Source: Breoghania corrubedonensis (GTDB lineage: Bacteria; Pseudomonadota; Alphaproteobacteria; Rhizobiales; Stappiaceae). Taken from it: 64,000 bases of DNA. Below the pieces are notes generated by a model. It saw only the letters and a program-made list of their open reading frames with translations. It was not told the origin of the DNA and searched no databases. Location of the stretch: contig NZ_QAYG01000003.1 of NCBI RefSeq assembly GCF_003053845.1, positions 1 to 64,000 on the forward strand, in the 5' to 3' direction. Positions 17,855-26,416 of the stretch are shown here, in pieces; within the stretch, counting starts at the first letter, position 1, and every line of letters starts with the position of its first letter. Both the position numbers and the translations under genes were made by a program.

Positions 17855-18076
17855 GCCTGTCCCGAAATCCGCTCGCGTCCCCATATCTCCTGAAAATCAC
17901 CACCCGAAATCACCATCCTTATCGCCCTGAGGCCTTGGCTGCGTGGGGGCGGTCAACCGCGCCTGTACCCAATTGCCCTTGCGGCAACCTGCAAATGACT
18001 GCACACTGTGCTCCGTCTAGGGAGAGCGCGCACGAAAACACGTTAAAAGAGCGCGCCGACGACCGAAGGGAATGCG
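17580..18076. other. Intergenic region with palindromic repeats
   Basis: A 497 bp gap. Its first 275 bp belong to the 876 bp duplicate and hold repeat elements: CCCCCGGcgaagtCCGGGGG at 17635-17654 with an associated GGGCAATGACG, and a GTCATCCTGAGG...TCTCGAAGGATG element near 17791-17836. The remaining 220 bp hold nothing I can support apart from the region before the DUF3306 gene. An open frame through the repeats is not a credible gene. Confidence 0.7.
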
Positions 18077-18868
18077 ATGAGCGTCGAGGGAGAGGGCGTT
18101 CTCTCGCGCTGGTCCCGGCTGAAACGCGGCGAAAAGACCGTTCGTGAGCATGCCGGTGAGACCGAACGCGAGGTTGCGCGAGACGCAGGGAAAGACACCG
18201 GGAGAGACGCCGGAAGAAGCGCCGGGCGAGGTGGTGTGCAGGAGGCTGCGGGCGACGTTACGCCTGCGGACGTGCTCCCGTCATGCGGGATCGAGGTGCA
18301 AGACGCCGGATCTGCCGCCGGGGTGGTGGAAAATGCCGGGTCGGTTCACGATTGCGAGAGCGATGACGATGCGGCGCGCGTGCCGGTCCGCATGCTCGGC
18401 GAAGACGATCTTCCCGCTATCGACAGTTTGACGGCTCGCTCCGATTTCACCGTCTTTCTTCAGCGAAACGTGCCGGCGCATCTGCACAAGCTCGCCATGC
18501 GCAAGCTGTGGCGCTCCGATCCGGTGCTCGCCAATCTCGACGGTCTCAACGACTACGACACCGATTACACGATCAAGGAAGTCTGGGACATAGCGGCCCA
18601 GTCGGCCGACGATCTCGCCCGTGGCGCCAAACGGCTTACCGTCTCCGACTTGCGTGCGAAGGAGACGGAGGCACGCCGCAAGGCCGAATTCGAAAGGCGC
18701 GGCAAGCCGGCCGCCTCCGGCCGCAAGGCTGAAGAGGTGCTCAGCAACACCCCGGATCGCGAACCGCGTGCGATCGCCGATGTTGAACCACACATGGCGG
18801 AAAACGGGCGGCTTTCGCAAATCGAGCGCGAACCCCCGCCGCAAGCCGATGGAGAGGCCGATGGCTGA
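18077..18868 (+). CDS. DUF3306 domain protein, copy a
   Basis: A 263-residue protein of the DUF3306 family, encoded near formate dehydrogenase genes in proteobacteria and of unknown biochemical role. It starts with the short conserved segment VLSRWSRLKRG; after a low-complexity acidic/Arg linker comes the core MLGEDDLPAIDSLTARSDFTVFLQRNVP followed by AMRKLWRSDPVLANLDGLNDYDTDYT (residues about 110-165). The tail is charged. Located between module 1 and the module 2 torD, whose ATG overlaps its stop by 8 bp. A second DUF3306 gene lies at 39229, there paired with DUF3305; this copy has no DUF3305 neighbour. Confidence 0.85.
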   Translation: MSVEGEGVLSRWSRLKRGEKTVREHAGETEREVARDAGKDTGRDAGRSAGRGGVQEAAGDVTPADVLPSCGIEVQDAGSAAGVVENAGSVHDCESDDDAARVPVRMLGEDDLPAIDSLTARSDFTVFLQRNVPAHLHKLAMRKLWRSDPVLANLDGLNDYDTDYTIKEVWDIAAQSADDLARGAKRLTVSDLRAKETEARRKAEFERRGKPAASGRKAEEVLSNTPDREPRAIADVEPHMAENGRLSQIEREPPPQADGEADG

Positions 18869-19535
18869 GAGTGCGCGCAGCGTTCATGTCCGTAATCCAG
18901 GGGCGGGGGCTCTCGCCCTCGAAGCCGACCTGCCGGCGGAGGAGATCGGCCGGGCAGAAAGCTATCGTCTTCTGTCCCTGCTTTTCGCCGGTCCCCTCCC
19001 GGGCGATCTCGTCGCCACGCTGGGAAACGCCGACCCGGACGACACCGCCCTCGGCCGCTCCCTCGCCAGGCTCGGGGAATGTGCGCGCGATGCAGGACGC
19101 TCCGGCATCGCTGCCGACTATTCGATCCTCTTCATCGGCGCGCCATCGCCCCGGCTGATGCCCTACGCCTCCTATTATCGCGACGGCCATCTGTTCGGTC
19201 ACACGCTGGCGGATCTGCGAGCCGATCTCACAGATCTGGGCATCGCGGCTTTTGAAGGGGCGAGCGAGCCGGAGGATCATCTGGCCACGCTGTGCGAGGT
19301 CATGGCCGGACTCATCCTCGGCAGCTTCGGCGAGCGCGCGCCGATCGCTGCACAGAAGAGCTTTTTCGAGCGCTACCTCCTTTCCTGGTGCGATCGGTTT
19401 TTCGACGATCTGGAAGAGGCGGAGGAAGCTGACCGCTTCTACCGCGCAGTGGCCGGCCTGGGGCGCACGTTCTTCAATCTGGAGGCGGAAGGTTTCCGCA
19501 TGGTCGCATCCGGACGCTGGTCAGAACGAAAATAA
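18861..19535 (+). CDS. TorD/DmsD-family molybdoenzyme chaperone 2
   Basis: A 224-residue TorD-family chaperone heading formate dehydrogenase module 2. It retains YSILFIGAPSPRLMPYASYYRDGHLFGH and the EPEDHLATLCEVMAGLI signature. The ATG at 18861 overlaps the DUF3306 stop (ATGGCTGA) and has GGAGAGG just upstream, indicating translational coupling. Sequence divergence from chaperone 1 suggests each serves its own alpha subunit, though cross-talk is possible. A 396 bp AT-rich gap separates it from the next gene, so the alpha gene of module 2 probably has its own promoter. Confidence 0.92.
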   Translation: MAESARSVHVRNPGAGALALEADLPAEEIGRAESYRLLSLLFAGPLPGDLVATLGNADPDDTALGRSLARLGECARDAGRSGIAADYSILFIGAPSPRLMPYASYYRDGHLFGHTLADLRADLTDLGIAAFEGASEPEDHLATLCEVMAGLILGSFGERAPIAAQKSFFERYLLSWCDRFFDDLEEAEEADRFYRAVAGLGRTFFNLEAEGFRMVASGRWSERK

Positions 19536-19931
19536 CATGATAGATTAAACATGCAAAAACATGCGTATTTTTCTCATAAAAGAATAATGTGACGTAAGGG
19601 ACATGAAGTAACATAGATTTTAATATTGTTGCGATGCACAATATTTTTTCTGTCGACTGTGTGATGTGATTTTGATTCGCGAGAGGGCTGGCGGCAACGG
19701 GTGCGTTGTCGTGTTGTTCTGGCAGGGTGGTGCCGAGACGTCCAAGCCGTGTTTCTGGGGCCGGATATTCCGGGGGGCGGAGTGCCGGAGCGTGGGAGCC
19801 GCCGGCAGCCGGGCCTGCTGGGGCGGGGGGTTCGGGAGGGGCGTCGGGACGCTCCGTTTTCGAGGTGGAGGAAGCAGGGCGCTCCCTTGCATCCGTACCG
19901 CCGATCGAGGGCGAGGAGAGGATTTCAGGAT
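19536..19931. promoter_or_regulatory. Control region of formate dehydrogenase module 2
   Basis: A 396 bp gap. Its first ~135 bp (19536-19670) are strikingly AT-rich for this chromosome and contain repeated ACATG words plus the shared block at 19629-19647. The rest is G-rich leader before the Tat-peptide gene. Promoter function is inferred from base composition and position. Confidence 0.55.
19629..19647 (+). promoter_or_regulatory. Candidate regulatory block shared by both formate dehydrogenase modules (copy 2)
   Basis: TTGCGATGCACAATATTTT matches 16 of 19 positions of the block at 12961. Here it overlaps an inverted repeat TATTGT-N8-ACAATA (19624-19643), a spacing usual for LysR-type or similar dimeric regulators. 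Binding protein unknown. Confidence 0.4.
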
Positions 19932-20129
19932 ATGGCTGACCAGCAACGGCGCGAAAGCGTCGACAGACGAAGTTTCCTCAAGTTTGCGACCTTGGGCGGC
20001 GGCGCGGCCGCCGTTGCGTTCGTCGCCGATAGCGGTGCGGCGGCGGCCGAGGCGGATGCTGCCACACCAGCCGGCGGCTACAGCGAAAGCGCGCATATCC
20101 GCGCCTATTACGATTCGGCACGGATGTAG
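19932..20129 (+). CDS. Formate dehydrogenase region Tat-target small protein 2 (TIGR02811-like)
   Basis: A 65-residue protein with Tat signal VDRRSFLKFATLGGGAAAVAFV (residues about 10-31) and the conserved tail GGYSESAHIRAYYDSARM, close to the family motif ending H-[IV]-x-x-[YF]-Y. Its length fits the family (70 residues or fewer). It precedes the module 2 alpha gene by 460 bp. Function not established in the family; export with a bound cofactor or association with the enzyme is suspected from the folded-protein Tat route. Confidence 0.85.
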   Translation: MADQQRRESVDRRSFLKFATLGGGAAAVAFVADSGAAAAEADAATPAGGYSESAHIRAYYDSARM

Positions 20130-20589
20130 CCCGGCCACGCGAAGGGAGAGATGCGGGGTGGACGGATCGGGTCGGGCCGTGGATCGGGACAGGCGGTCCG
20201 GACGCGTCTTCCATTTCCGTGGCGCCTGCCCATTCCGGTAAGTGCCGCCGGTTTTTGAGACAAGGGGCGGCTTCTTGCTGAAGGGGGAGTTTCTCGACCT
20301 GAACAGGGAGCTTTTCGGCGAACGTGCCCCGTTTCTTGATGAACAGATGAACTGACGAACTGACCAGATGGCGCGCCGCGTTTTTCGCGCAGCCACGGCC
20401 CGAGTGGCGGATCCGCCGGTACGAGGGCCAAAACCACGCATTCAGACGGACGCCCTTTTGTTTTCACATCGCGATGGGCGTCCTCGAGTCGATTGGTGTC
20501 CTCAAGTCAAGGTATCCGTGCGGTTCGCTGAAAATTGGCCAGGAGGGGCCGCGAACGCATCCGGAGCCTCAAGCCAAGGGGTGGGAACG
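20130..20589. other. Intergenic region between Tat peptide 2 and fdhA2
   Basis: A 460 bp gap with no supported gene. It has small direct repeats (GATGAACAGATGAACTGACGAACTGAC near 20338-20364 and GTCCTCGAGTCGATTGGTGTCCTCAAGTC near 20480). Unlike module 1, where the peptide and alpha genes are 43 bp apart, this spacing is long. Confidence 0.5.
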
Positions 20590-23500
20590 ATGCTCAGGAA
20601 GAAATCCGAACAAGGCGCAGACCGTGCCGGCCAAGGCAGAAACGGCACGCCGGGCCGCATGACGCGGCTTCTCAGCGATGTGGCGGGCGCCGCCATCGAC
20701 CGGCGCTCGTTCCTCAAGCGTTCAGGCCTTGCGGCGACCGGGCTCGGCCTCGCCGGCCTGCCGTTTTCCCACGTCCGCAAGGCGCAGGCCGCGTCGGAAA
20801 ATTCCTCCGGCGCGGTGGAGATGAAGACCTCGGTCTGCACCTTCTGCGCGGTCGGCTGCACGGTGAAGGCGGAGGTCAAGGGCGGGGTCTGGATCGGCCA
20901 GGAGCCGGCCTTCGACAGCCCGATCAACATCGGCGCCCACTGCGCCAAGGGCGCAGCGATCCGCGACGAAACCATCGGCGAGCGTCGCCTGAAGCAACCG
21001 ATGAAGCTCGTCGACGGCAAGTGGCAGGCGATTTCCTGGGACGACGCCATCAACGAGATCGGCGACGAGATGCTGAAGATCCGTCAGGAGAGCGGCCCCG
21101 ACAGCGTCTACTGGCTGGGCTCGGCCAAGGTTTCCAACGAGCAGGGCTATCTCTACCGCAAGTTCGCGGCCTTCTGGGGATCGAACAACGTCGATCACCA
21201 GGCCCGTATCTGCCATTCCTCCACCGTCGCCGGCGTCGCCAATACCTGGGGCTACGGCGCGATGACCAACTCCTTCAACGACATGCACAATTCGCGGGGC
21301 ATCATTACCTTCGGCGGCAATCCGGCCGAGGCGCACCCGGTCTCCATGATGCATATTCTGCGGGCGAAGGAGCGCAACAACGCGCCCTTCATTGTGGTGG
21401 ACCCGCGCTTCACCCGCACCGCCGCGCACGCGACCGAACATGTTCAGCCGCGCCCGGGCACCGACATTCCGGTGATCTGGGGCATCCTCTGGCACATCTT
21501 CGAAAACGGCTGGGAGGACAAGGAATTCATCCGCGCCCGCGTCTGGGGTCTCGATGACGTGCGCAAGGAAATCGCCAAGTGGACGCCGGAGGAGGTCGAG
21601 CGCGTTTCCGGCGTGCCGGGCTCGCAGTTGCGCCGGGTGGCGCGCACGCTGGCGCAGTCCAAGCCCGTGTGCCTGACCTGGACGCTGGGCATGACCCAGC
21701 ACACGATCGGCAACAACAACACCCGCGCCATGCCGATCCTGCAGCTCGCGCTCGGCAATATCGGCAAGTCGGGCGGCGGCACCAACATCTTCCGCGGCCA
21801 CGACAACGTGCAGGGCTGCACCGACATGGGCGTCCTGTGCGATACACTGCCGGCCTATTACGGGTTGACCGAAGGCGCCTGGAAACACTGGGCACGGGTG
21901 TGGGGCGTCAGCTATGATTATCTCGCCGGCCGCTTCGCCTCCAGGGAACTGATGGAGGCCGCCGGCACGCCGATCTCGCGCTGGTACGAACTGGTCAACA
22001 TGTCGAAGGACGAGATCGACCAACCCGACAACCTGCGTGCCATGGTGTTCTGGGGCCACTCGGTCAATTCGCTGACCCGGCTTCCCGCCCAGCAGGACGC
22101 CTTCACCAAGCTCGATCTGCTTGTAATCGTCGACCCTTACGTGCCGGCCTCCGCCCTGATGGGCGAGCGCAAGAACGGCACCTATCTCTTGCCCGCCGCC
22201 TCTCAGTTCGAGACCTACGGCGCGGTGACGGCGTCGAACCGCTCCATCCAGTGGCGCGAGAAGGTGGTCGAGCCGCTGTTCGAATCCAGGCCCGACCACA
22301 CGATCATGCACCTGTTTGCGAAGAAGTTCGGCTTCGCGGACGAGATGTTCAAGAACATCGCGGTGAATGGCGAGGAGCCGCTGATCGAGGACATCACGCG
22401 CGAGATCAATCGCGGCTTCTGGACCATCGGCTACACCGGCGCCTCGCCGGAGCGTCTGAAGGAGCACATGAAATATGCGCATACCTTCGACAAGACGACG
22501 CTGAGGGCCAATGGCGGCCCGCTCGACGGCGAATATTACGGCCTGCCATGGCCGGTCTGGGGCACGCCGGAAATGAAGCATCCCGGCTCGCCCAACCTCT
22601 ACGACCCCTCAAAGCCGGTGGCCGAGGGCGGTCTGCCCTTCCGCGCGCGCTACGGCGTGAATGCACCTCAGGACTGGGGCGGGGCCAATATACTGGCCGA
22701 GGGCGACGAGGAGGGTGTCTCCTATACTGTCGGCTCGGAAATCCGTGACGGCTATCCCGAATTCACCATGGCGATGCTGATCAAGCTCGGCTGGGACAGG
22801 GATCTGACCTCCTACGAGCGCCGGATGATCGAATGGGTCGCCGGCATGCACGACGCCGAACCCGGCAAGGAGGAGGTCGGCGAGGCGTCCGAACAGGGGG
22901 AGCGGCCGTCAGATTACGATACGAAGGTCGGCGGGGTGAACTGGAAGACGGATCTGTCCGGCGGCATCCAGCGCGTCGCCATCAAGCACGGCTGTGCCCC
23001 CTACGGCAACGCCAAGGCGCGCTGCGTGGTGTGGACGTTCCCGGACCCGATCCCGATCCATCGCGAGCCGCTCTATACGCCGCGGCGCGATCTGGTCGCC
23101 GACTATCCGACCTATCCCGACACGCGCCGTTTCCGCCTGCCGGTCAAGTATGCCTCGATCCAGAACCAGGATCACTCCAGGGAGTTTCCGCTGGTGCTCT
23201 CGTCGGGCTGTCTGGTGGAAATGGAGGGCGGCGGTGCCAAGTCCTTCGCCAATCCGTGGCTTGCCGAGCTCCAGCAGGACATGTTCGCCCAGGTCAATCC
23301 GCGCGACGCCAACAACGCCAACGTACAGAACGGCGACATGATGATGCTGGAGAGCCCGGAAGGCGGTTCGATCAAGGTGATGGCGCGGGTCACGGAGGCG
23401 GTGGCGCCGGGCAACATCTGGATTCCGTACCACTTCTATGGCCGCTTCGAGGGCGAGGACATCGCCGCCAAGCTGCCGCAGGGAACCGGGCCTTATGTCG

Positions 23501-23598
23501 TGGGCGAGTCTGGCAACATCACGCTCACCTACGGCTACGACTCGGTCACCAACATTCAGGAAAACAAGGTTTCGATCTGCCGGATCCGGGCAGCGTAA
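20590..23598 (+). CDS. fdhA: Formate dehydrogenase large (alpha) subunit 2, molybdopterin, Tat-exported, Cys-type
   Basis: A 1002-residue catalytic subunit, paralogous to the one at 13981. Tat signal DRRSFLKRSG at residues 37-46; 4Fe-4S cysteines Cys83, Cys86, Cys90 and Cys118; catalytic Cys208 followed by His in DHQARICHSSTVAG, so selenocysteine is not used. Molybdopterin-binding regions (GGNPAEAHPVSMMH; GGGTNIFRGHDN; C-terminal domain from about residue 870) are intact. It differs from copy 1 in many residues and in length of several loops, for example an insertion around GVNAPQDWGGANILAEG and a missing stretch near RFASRELMEAAG, while both keep an acidic EEVGE region. The identical beta gene follows 15 bp downstream. 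Confidence 0.96.
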   Translation: MLRKKSEQGADRAGQGRNGTPGRMTRLLSDVAGAAIDRRSFLKRSGLAATGLGLAGLPFSHVRKAQAASENSSGAVEMKTSVCTFCAVGCTVKAEVKGGVWIGQEPAFDSPINIGAHCAKGAAIRDETIGERRLKQPMKLVDGKWQAISWDDAINEIGDEMLKIRQESGPDSVYWLGSAKVSNEQGYLYRKFAAFWGSNNVDHQARICHSSTVAGVANTWGYGAMTNSFNDMHNSRGIITFGGNPAEAHPVSMMHILRAKERNNAPFIVVDPRFTRTAAHATEHVQPRPGTDIPVIWGILWHIFENGWEDKEFIRARVWGLDDVRKEIAKWTPEEVERVSGVPGSQLRRVARTLAQSKPVCLTWTLGMTQHTIGNNNTRAMPILQLALGNIGKSGGGTNIFRGHDNVQGCTDMGVLCDTLPAYYGLTEGAWKHWARVWGVSYDYLAGRFASRELMEAAGTPISRWYELVNMSKDEIDQPDNLRAMVFWGHSVNSLTRLPAQQDAFTKLDLLVIVDPYVPASALMGERKNGTYLLPAASQFETYGAVTASNRSIQWREKVVEPLFESRPDHTIMHLFAKKFGFADEMFKNIAVNGEEPLIEDITREINRGFWTIGYTGASPERLKEHMKYAHTFDKTTLRANGGPLDGEYYGLPWPVWGTPEMKHPGSPNLYDPSKPVAEGGLPFRARYGVNAPQDWGGANILAEGDEEGVSYTVGSEIRDGYPEFTMAMLIKLGWDRDLTSYERRMIEWVAGMHDAEPGKEEVGEASEQGERPSDYDTKVGGVNWKTDLSGGIQRVAIKHGCAPYGNAKARCVVWTFPDPIPIHREPLYTPRRDLVADYPTYPDTRRFRLPVKYASIQNQDHSREFPLVLSSGCLVEMEGGGAKSFANPWLAELQQDMFAQVNPRDANNANVQNGDMMMLESPEGGSIKVMARVTEAVAPGNIWIPYHFYGRFEGEDIAAKLPQGTGPYVVGESGNITLTYGYDSVTNIQENKVSICRIRAA

Positions 23599-23612
23599 GG
23601 GGGAGACGAGAT

Positions 23613-24488
23613 CATGGCACGGATGAAATTCCTGTGTGACGCCGAACGCTGCATCGAGTGCAACGCCTGTGTGACGGCCTGCAAGAACGAGAACGAGGTA
23701 CCCTGGGGCATCAACCGGCGTCGCGTGGTGACGATCCAGGACGGCAAGCCGGGTGAGCGCTCGATCTCGGTCGCCTGCATGCATTGTTCGGATGCGCCCT
23801 GCATGGCGGTGTGCCCGGTGGATTGTTTCTATCAGACCGAGGAAGGTGTGGTGCTGCACTCCAAGGACCTGTGCATCGGCTGCGGCTACTGCTTCTATGC
23901 GTGTCCCTTCGGGGCGCCGCAGTATCCGCAGGCGGGCAATTTCGGCTCGCGCGGCAAGATGGACAAGTGCACCTTCTGCGGCGGCGGCCCGGAGGCCGAC
24001 AATTCGGCGGCCGAATTCCAGAAATACGGCCGCAACCGTCTGGCGGAGGGCAAGCTGCCGCTGTGCGCGGAGATGTGTTCCACCAAGGCGCTTCTGGCGG
24101 GCGACGGCAACGTGGTTTCGGAGATCTACCGCGAGCGCGTGGTCGCGCGCGGCTTCGGTTCCGGCGCCTGGGGCTGGGGCACGGCCTACGAGAAGAAGGC
24201 CGGCACGCTGTAAGGCTTGAAGGCGGGAGCGTCCGTCTTCCGCCTTGAAGGCTCTCTCCACCGTCATCCCCCGGCGAAGTCCGGGGGATTCATTGGCCTC
24301 TCCGGTCCTGTCGCACTCGGTGACGGATTGCCTGGACCAAGCCGGGCAATGACGAGCGGGAGGTTTGAGGTCGGCACTGACGCCCTCGCGGGCAGGCTTG
24401 CGCGGGGCGTTGCGGGGCTCATCCCATACGTCATCCTGAGGGAGCCTGAAAAGGCGGTCTCGAAGGATGTGCCGCCTGATGAACGCGG
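23613..24488 (+). repeat. 876 bp direct duplicate, copy 2
   Basis: Second copy of the segment at 16979-17854, differing only at 23760. After 24488 the two loci share nothing obvious: copy 1 leads to DUF3306, copy 2 to a lipoprotein and the gamma subunit. Confidence 0.95.
23614..24213 (+). CDS. fdh3B: Formate dehydrogenase iron-sulfur (beta) subunit 2, FDH3 type
   Basis: A 199-residue four-cluster ferredoxin subunit with protein sequence identical to the copy at 16980 (see that entry for the cysteine groups). It follows the divergent alpha subunit 2, so one invariant beta protein appears to serve two different catalytic subunits. Ribosome site GGGGGAGA upstream of the ATG is specific to this copy, because the duplicate starts at the base before the start codon. 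Confidence 0.95.
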   Translation: MARMKFLCDAERCIECNACVTACKNENEVPWGINRRRVVTIQDGKPGERSISVACMHCSDAPCMAVCPVDCFYQTEEGVVLHSKDLCIGCGYCFYACPFGAPQYPQAGNFGSRGKMDKCTFCGGGPEADNSAAEFQKYGRNRLAEGKLPLCAEMCSTKALLAGDGNVVSEIYRERVVARGFGSGAWGWGTAYEKKAGTL

Positions 24489-24791
24489 TCGAAGAGGACG
24501 AGACGAAACGGGTCTCTGCAATACCCTCCGTCCGCCGTGGTCCGGATGGAGCTTTGGAGCGCGAAGGACCCCGGGCCTGTCTTTTCCTGCGTTTCGTGCG
24601 CCTCGGCCGCAGGGATCGCGCAGGAATGCCATCTTGGAGAGGCGGTGGGCGAACCGGTATACTTCAAGGCAGTGCCGGGATCTTGAACGAAGGCGCGAGA
24701 CCGCGCGGCAGGAGGAGGCCGACGGAGGCCAATCGGAGCCATGGTTTTCGGGCCCACCGGAACATGACGACGACGCGTGAGGGGAGAAACG
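24214..24791. other. Intergenic region with palindromic repeats
   Basis: A 578 bp gap. Bases 24214-24488 are the repeat-bearing end of the 876 bp duplicate; 24489-24791 is unique GC-rich DNA in which I see no credible gene on either strand. Confidence 0.65.
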
Positions 24792-24989
24792 GTGTCGGCT
24801 GGTTTTTCGAACATGTTGAAGGTGCTGGCGCTTGTCGCGCTGGTTGTCGGGCTTGGTTCGTGCCGCGAGCACGAGCAGGGTCGCCCGCTTGTCTATGAGC
24901 AGGGCCAATACGGCGGCAAGAAGGATACGCCGCTGACCGCAGAGCAGGACCGCGCGTTGGAGTTGCGCGGCCGCAAGCAGGATTTCTGA
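24792..24989 (+). CDS. Small predicted lipoprotein in the formate dehydrogenase locus
   Basis: A 65-residue protein with a hydrophobic N-terminal segment LKVLALVALVVGLGSC whose last residues (LGSC) fit a lipobox, followed by a short polar tail ending RGRKQDF. A GTG start at 24792 with GGGGAG upstream is chosen; the internal ATG at 24813 would give a very short signal. It lies 160 bp before the gamma subunit on the same strand. Predicted attachment to the inner or outer membrane in the periplasm suggests an accessory to the exported enzyme, but the function is unknown and the family is not recognised. Confidence 0.6.
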   Translation: MSAGFSNMLKVLALVALVVGLGSCREHEQGRPLVYEQGQYGGKKDTPLTAEQDRALELRGRKQDF

Positions 24990-25148
24990 AAGCCGGATCG
25001 CCGCCGCTCGGGTGAGGCCTGACGGGGTGAGACGTACAGAACAGGCATGACGGGATACGAAAGGCCCGGCCGGTTTGTTGCGACGGGTGTCGCGCAGCGG
25101 CGTTCGGGTCGGTTCACGAGATCGGCGACATCAGAAGGGAGAAGGCTG

Positions 25149-26345
25149 ATGGGGCACGCGTTTGGCAGCGGTCGTCACGGGCGGCGAGAACCCGCGATAC
25201 AGGCCGGCGGGCTGCGTCTGCAGGCGGGCGGCCGGTTCCAGCGGATCGGGCGGGCGTTGCTGCTGACCCTTGCGGTTTTCGGGGCGGCACTGGCGGGCGG
25301 GCTCCTCGCGGGTCCGGCGCAGGCGCAGCGCCAGACCCCGCCGGAACTCCAGCAGAGCCCGACCGGCGGCCATGTGCCGGGCGATGCTCTGGGCACCGCG
25401 TCGGACGCCGATCTGTGGCGCGCGGTACGCGGTGGCGTGTCGGGAACCGTCAACATTCCTGACAAGAAGGCGGCGCTCCTCATTCAGTCGCAGGGCGACA
25501 ACTGGCGGGCCTTTCGCAACGGGCCGCTTTCAACCTACGGCGCGTGGGCGCTGCTCGGCACCGTCATCATCCTGGCGCTGTTCTTTGCGCTGCGCGGGCG
25601 CATCATGATTGAAAAGGGCCCCGCCGGCGTCACCATCACCCGCTTCTCCTGGATCGAGCGCACCGGCCACTGGCTGGTCGGCGTCTCGTTCATCGTGCTG
25701 GCTGTGACCGGCCTCAACCTTCTCTATGGACGGTATGTGCTGAAGCCCGTCATCGGGGCGGATGCCTTCGCGCTGATCACCCACTGGGGCAAGTACGCGC
25801 ACAATTACCTGGCCTTCGCCTTCATCGCCGGGCTGGTGATGATCTTCGTCATGTGGGTCTCTCACAACATTCCCAGCCGCATCGACATCGCCTGGATCCT
25901 GAAGGCCGGCGGGCTGTTTTCGAAGAACGTCCATCCGGATTCGCGCAAGTTCAACGCCGGGCAGAAGATCATCTTCTGGGCCGTCATCGTGGGCGGCGTG
26001 TCGGTGGCGGTGTCGGGGTGGGCGCTGCTGTTTCCTTTCACCACGCACCTGTTTTCGGGCACGTTCGAGGTGGTGAACGCGATCTTCGGCACCAGCCTGC
26101 CGACCAACCTCGCGCCCATTCACGAACAGCAGCTCGCTCAAGGCTGGCATGCCATCCTGGCGCTGCTGCTGACCTGCGTGATCCTGGCCCACATCTATAT
26201 CGGGTCGGTTGGCATGGAAGGCGCGTTCGATGCCATGGGCTCCGGCGAAGTCGATCTCAACTGGGCCAAAGAGCACCACAATCTGTGGGTGGAGGAAGTG
26301 CAGGAGCGCGAAGCCGGCCGGGCGGAGGCGCAGCCGGCGGAGTGA
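25149..26345 (+). CDS. Formate dehydrogenase cytochrome b (gamma) subunit
   Basis: A 398-residue membrane subunit that accepts electrons from the beta subunit through b-type haems and passes them to quinone or another carrier. After a basic N-terminus comes a signal-like helix (ALLLTLAVFGAALAGGLLAG, residues about 36-55, ending AQA), a periplasmic stretch, then five hydrophobic helices. Conserved histidines suited to haem binding occur in SWIERTGHWLVGVSF, THWGKYAHNYLAF and QGWHAILALLLTCVILAHIYIG. The start at 25149 has GGAGAAGG upstream. Only one gamma gene exists for two alpha/beta pairs in this window, so it may serve both. Confidence 0.93.
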   Translation: MGHAFGSGRHGRREPAIQAGGLRLQAGGRFQRIGRALLLTLAVFGAALAGGLLAGPAQAQRQTPPELQQSPTGGHVPGDALGTASDADLWRAVRGGVSGTVNIPDKKAALLIQSQGDNWRAFRNGPLSTYGAWALLGTVIILALFFALRGRIMIEKGPAGVTITRFSWIERTGHWLVGVSFIVLAVTGLNLLYGRYVLKPVIGADAFALITHWGKYAHNYLAFAFIAGLVMIFVMWVSHNIPSRIDIAWILKAGGLFSKNVHPDSRKFNAGQKIIFWAVIVGGVSVAVSGWALLFPFTTHLFSGTFEVVNAIFGTSLPTNLAPIHEQQLAQGWHAILALLLTCVILAHIYIGSVGMEGAFDAMGSGEVDLNWAKEHHNLWVEEVQEREAGRAEAQPAE

Positions 26346-26416
26346 AGGGCGAGAGCGGGCCCGCATGAAGGTCCGAGCGAAGGCAATGCGGGGGCGGGCG
26401 GATTTGTGAAAAGGCC

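Noticed and set aside
17583-17930. Open frame after beta subunit 1 (also after copy 2 at 24217)
   Set aside because: It translates the palindromic repeat (SGGFIGLSGPVALGDGL) and is only present because the repeat is duplicated.
13981-23598. Selenocysteine in the formate dehydrogenase alpha subunits
   Set aside because: The position equivalent to Sec in E. coli FdnG is encoded by TGT (14575) and TGC (21211), both Cys, and neither gene has an internal TGA.
16979-24488. Compound transposon around formate dehydrogenase module 2, with the 876 bp duplicates as its ends
   Set aside because: The duplicates are a functional beta gene plus palindromic repeats and carry no transposase or terminal inverted repeats; homologous recombination or gene conversion is simpler.
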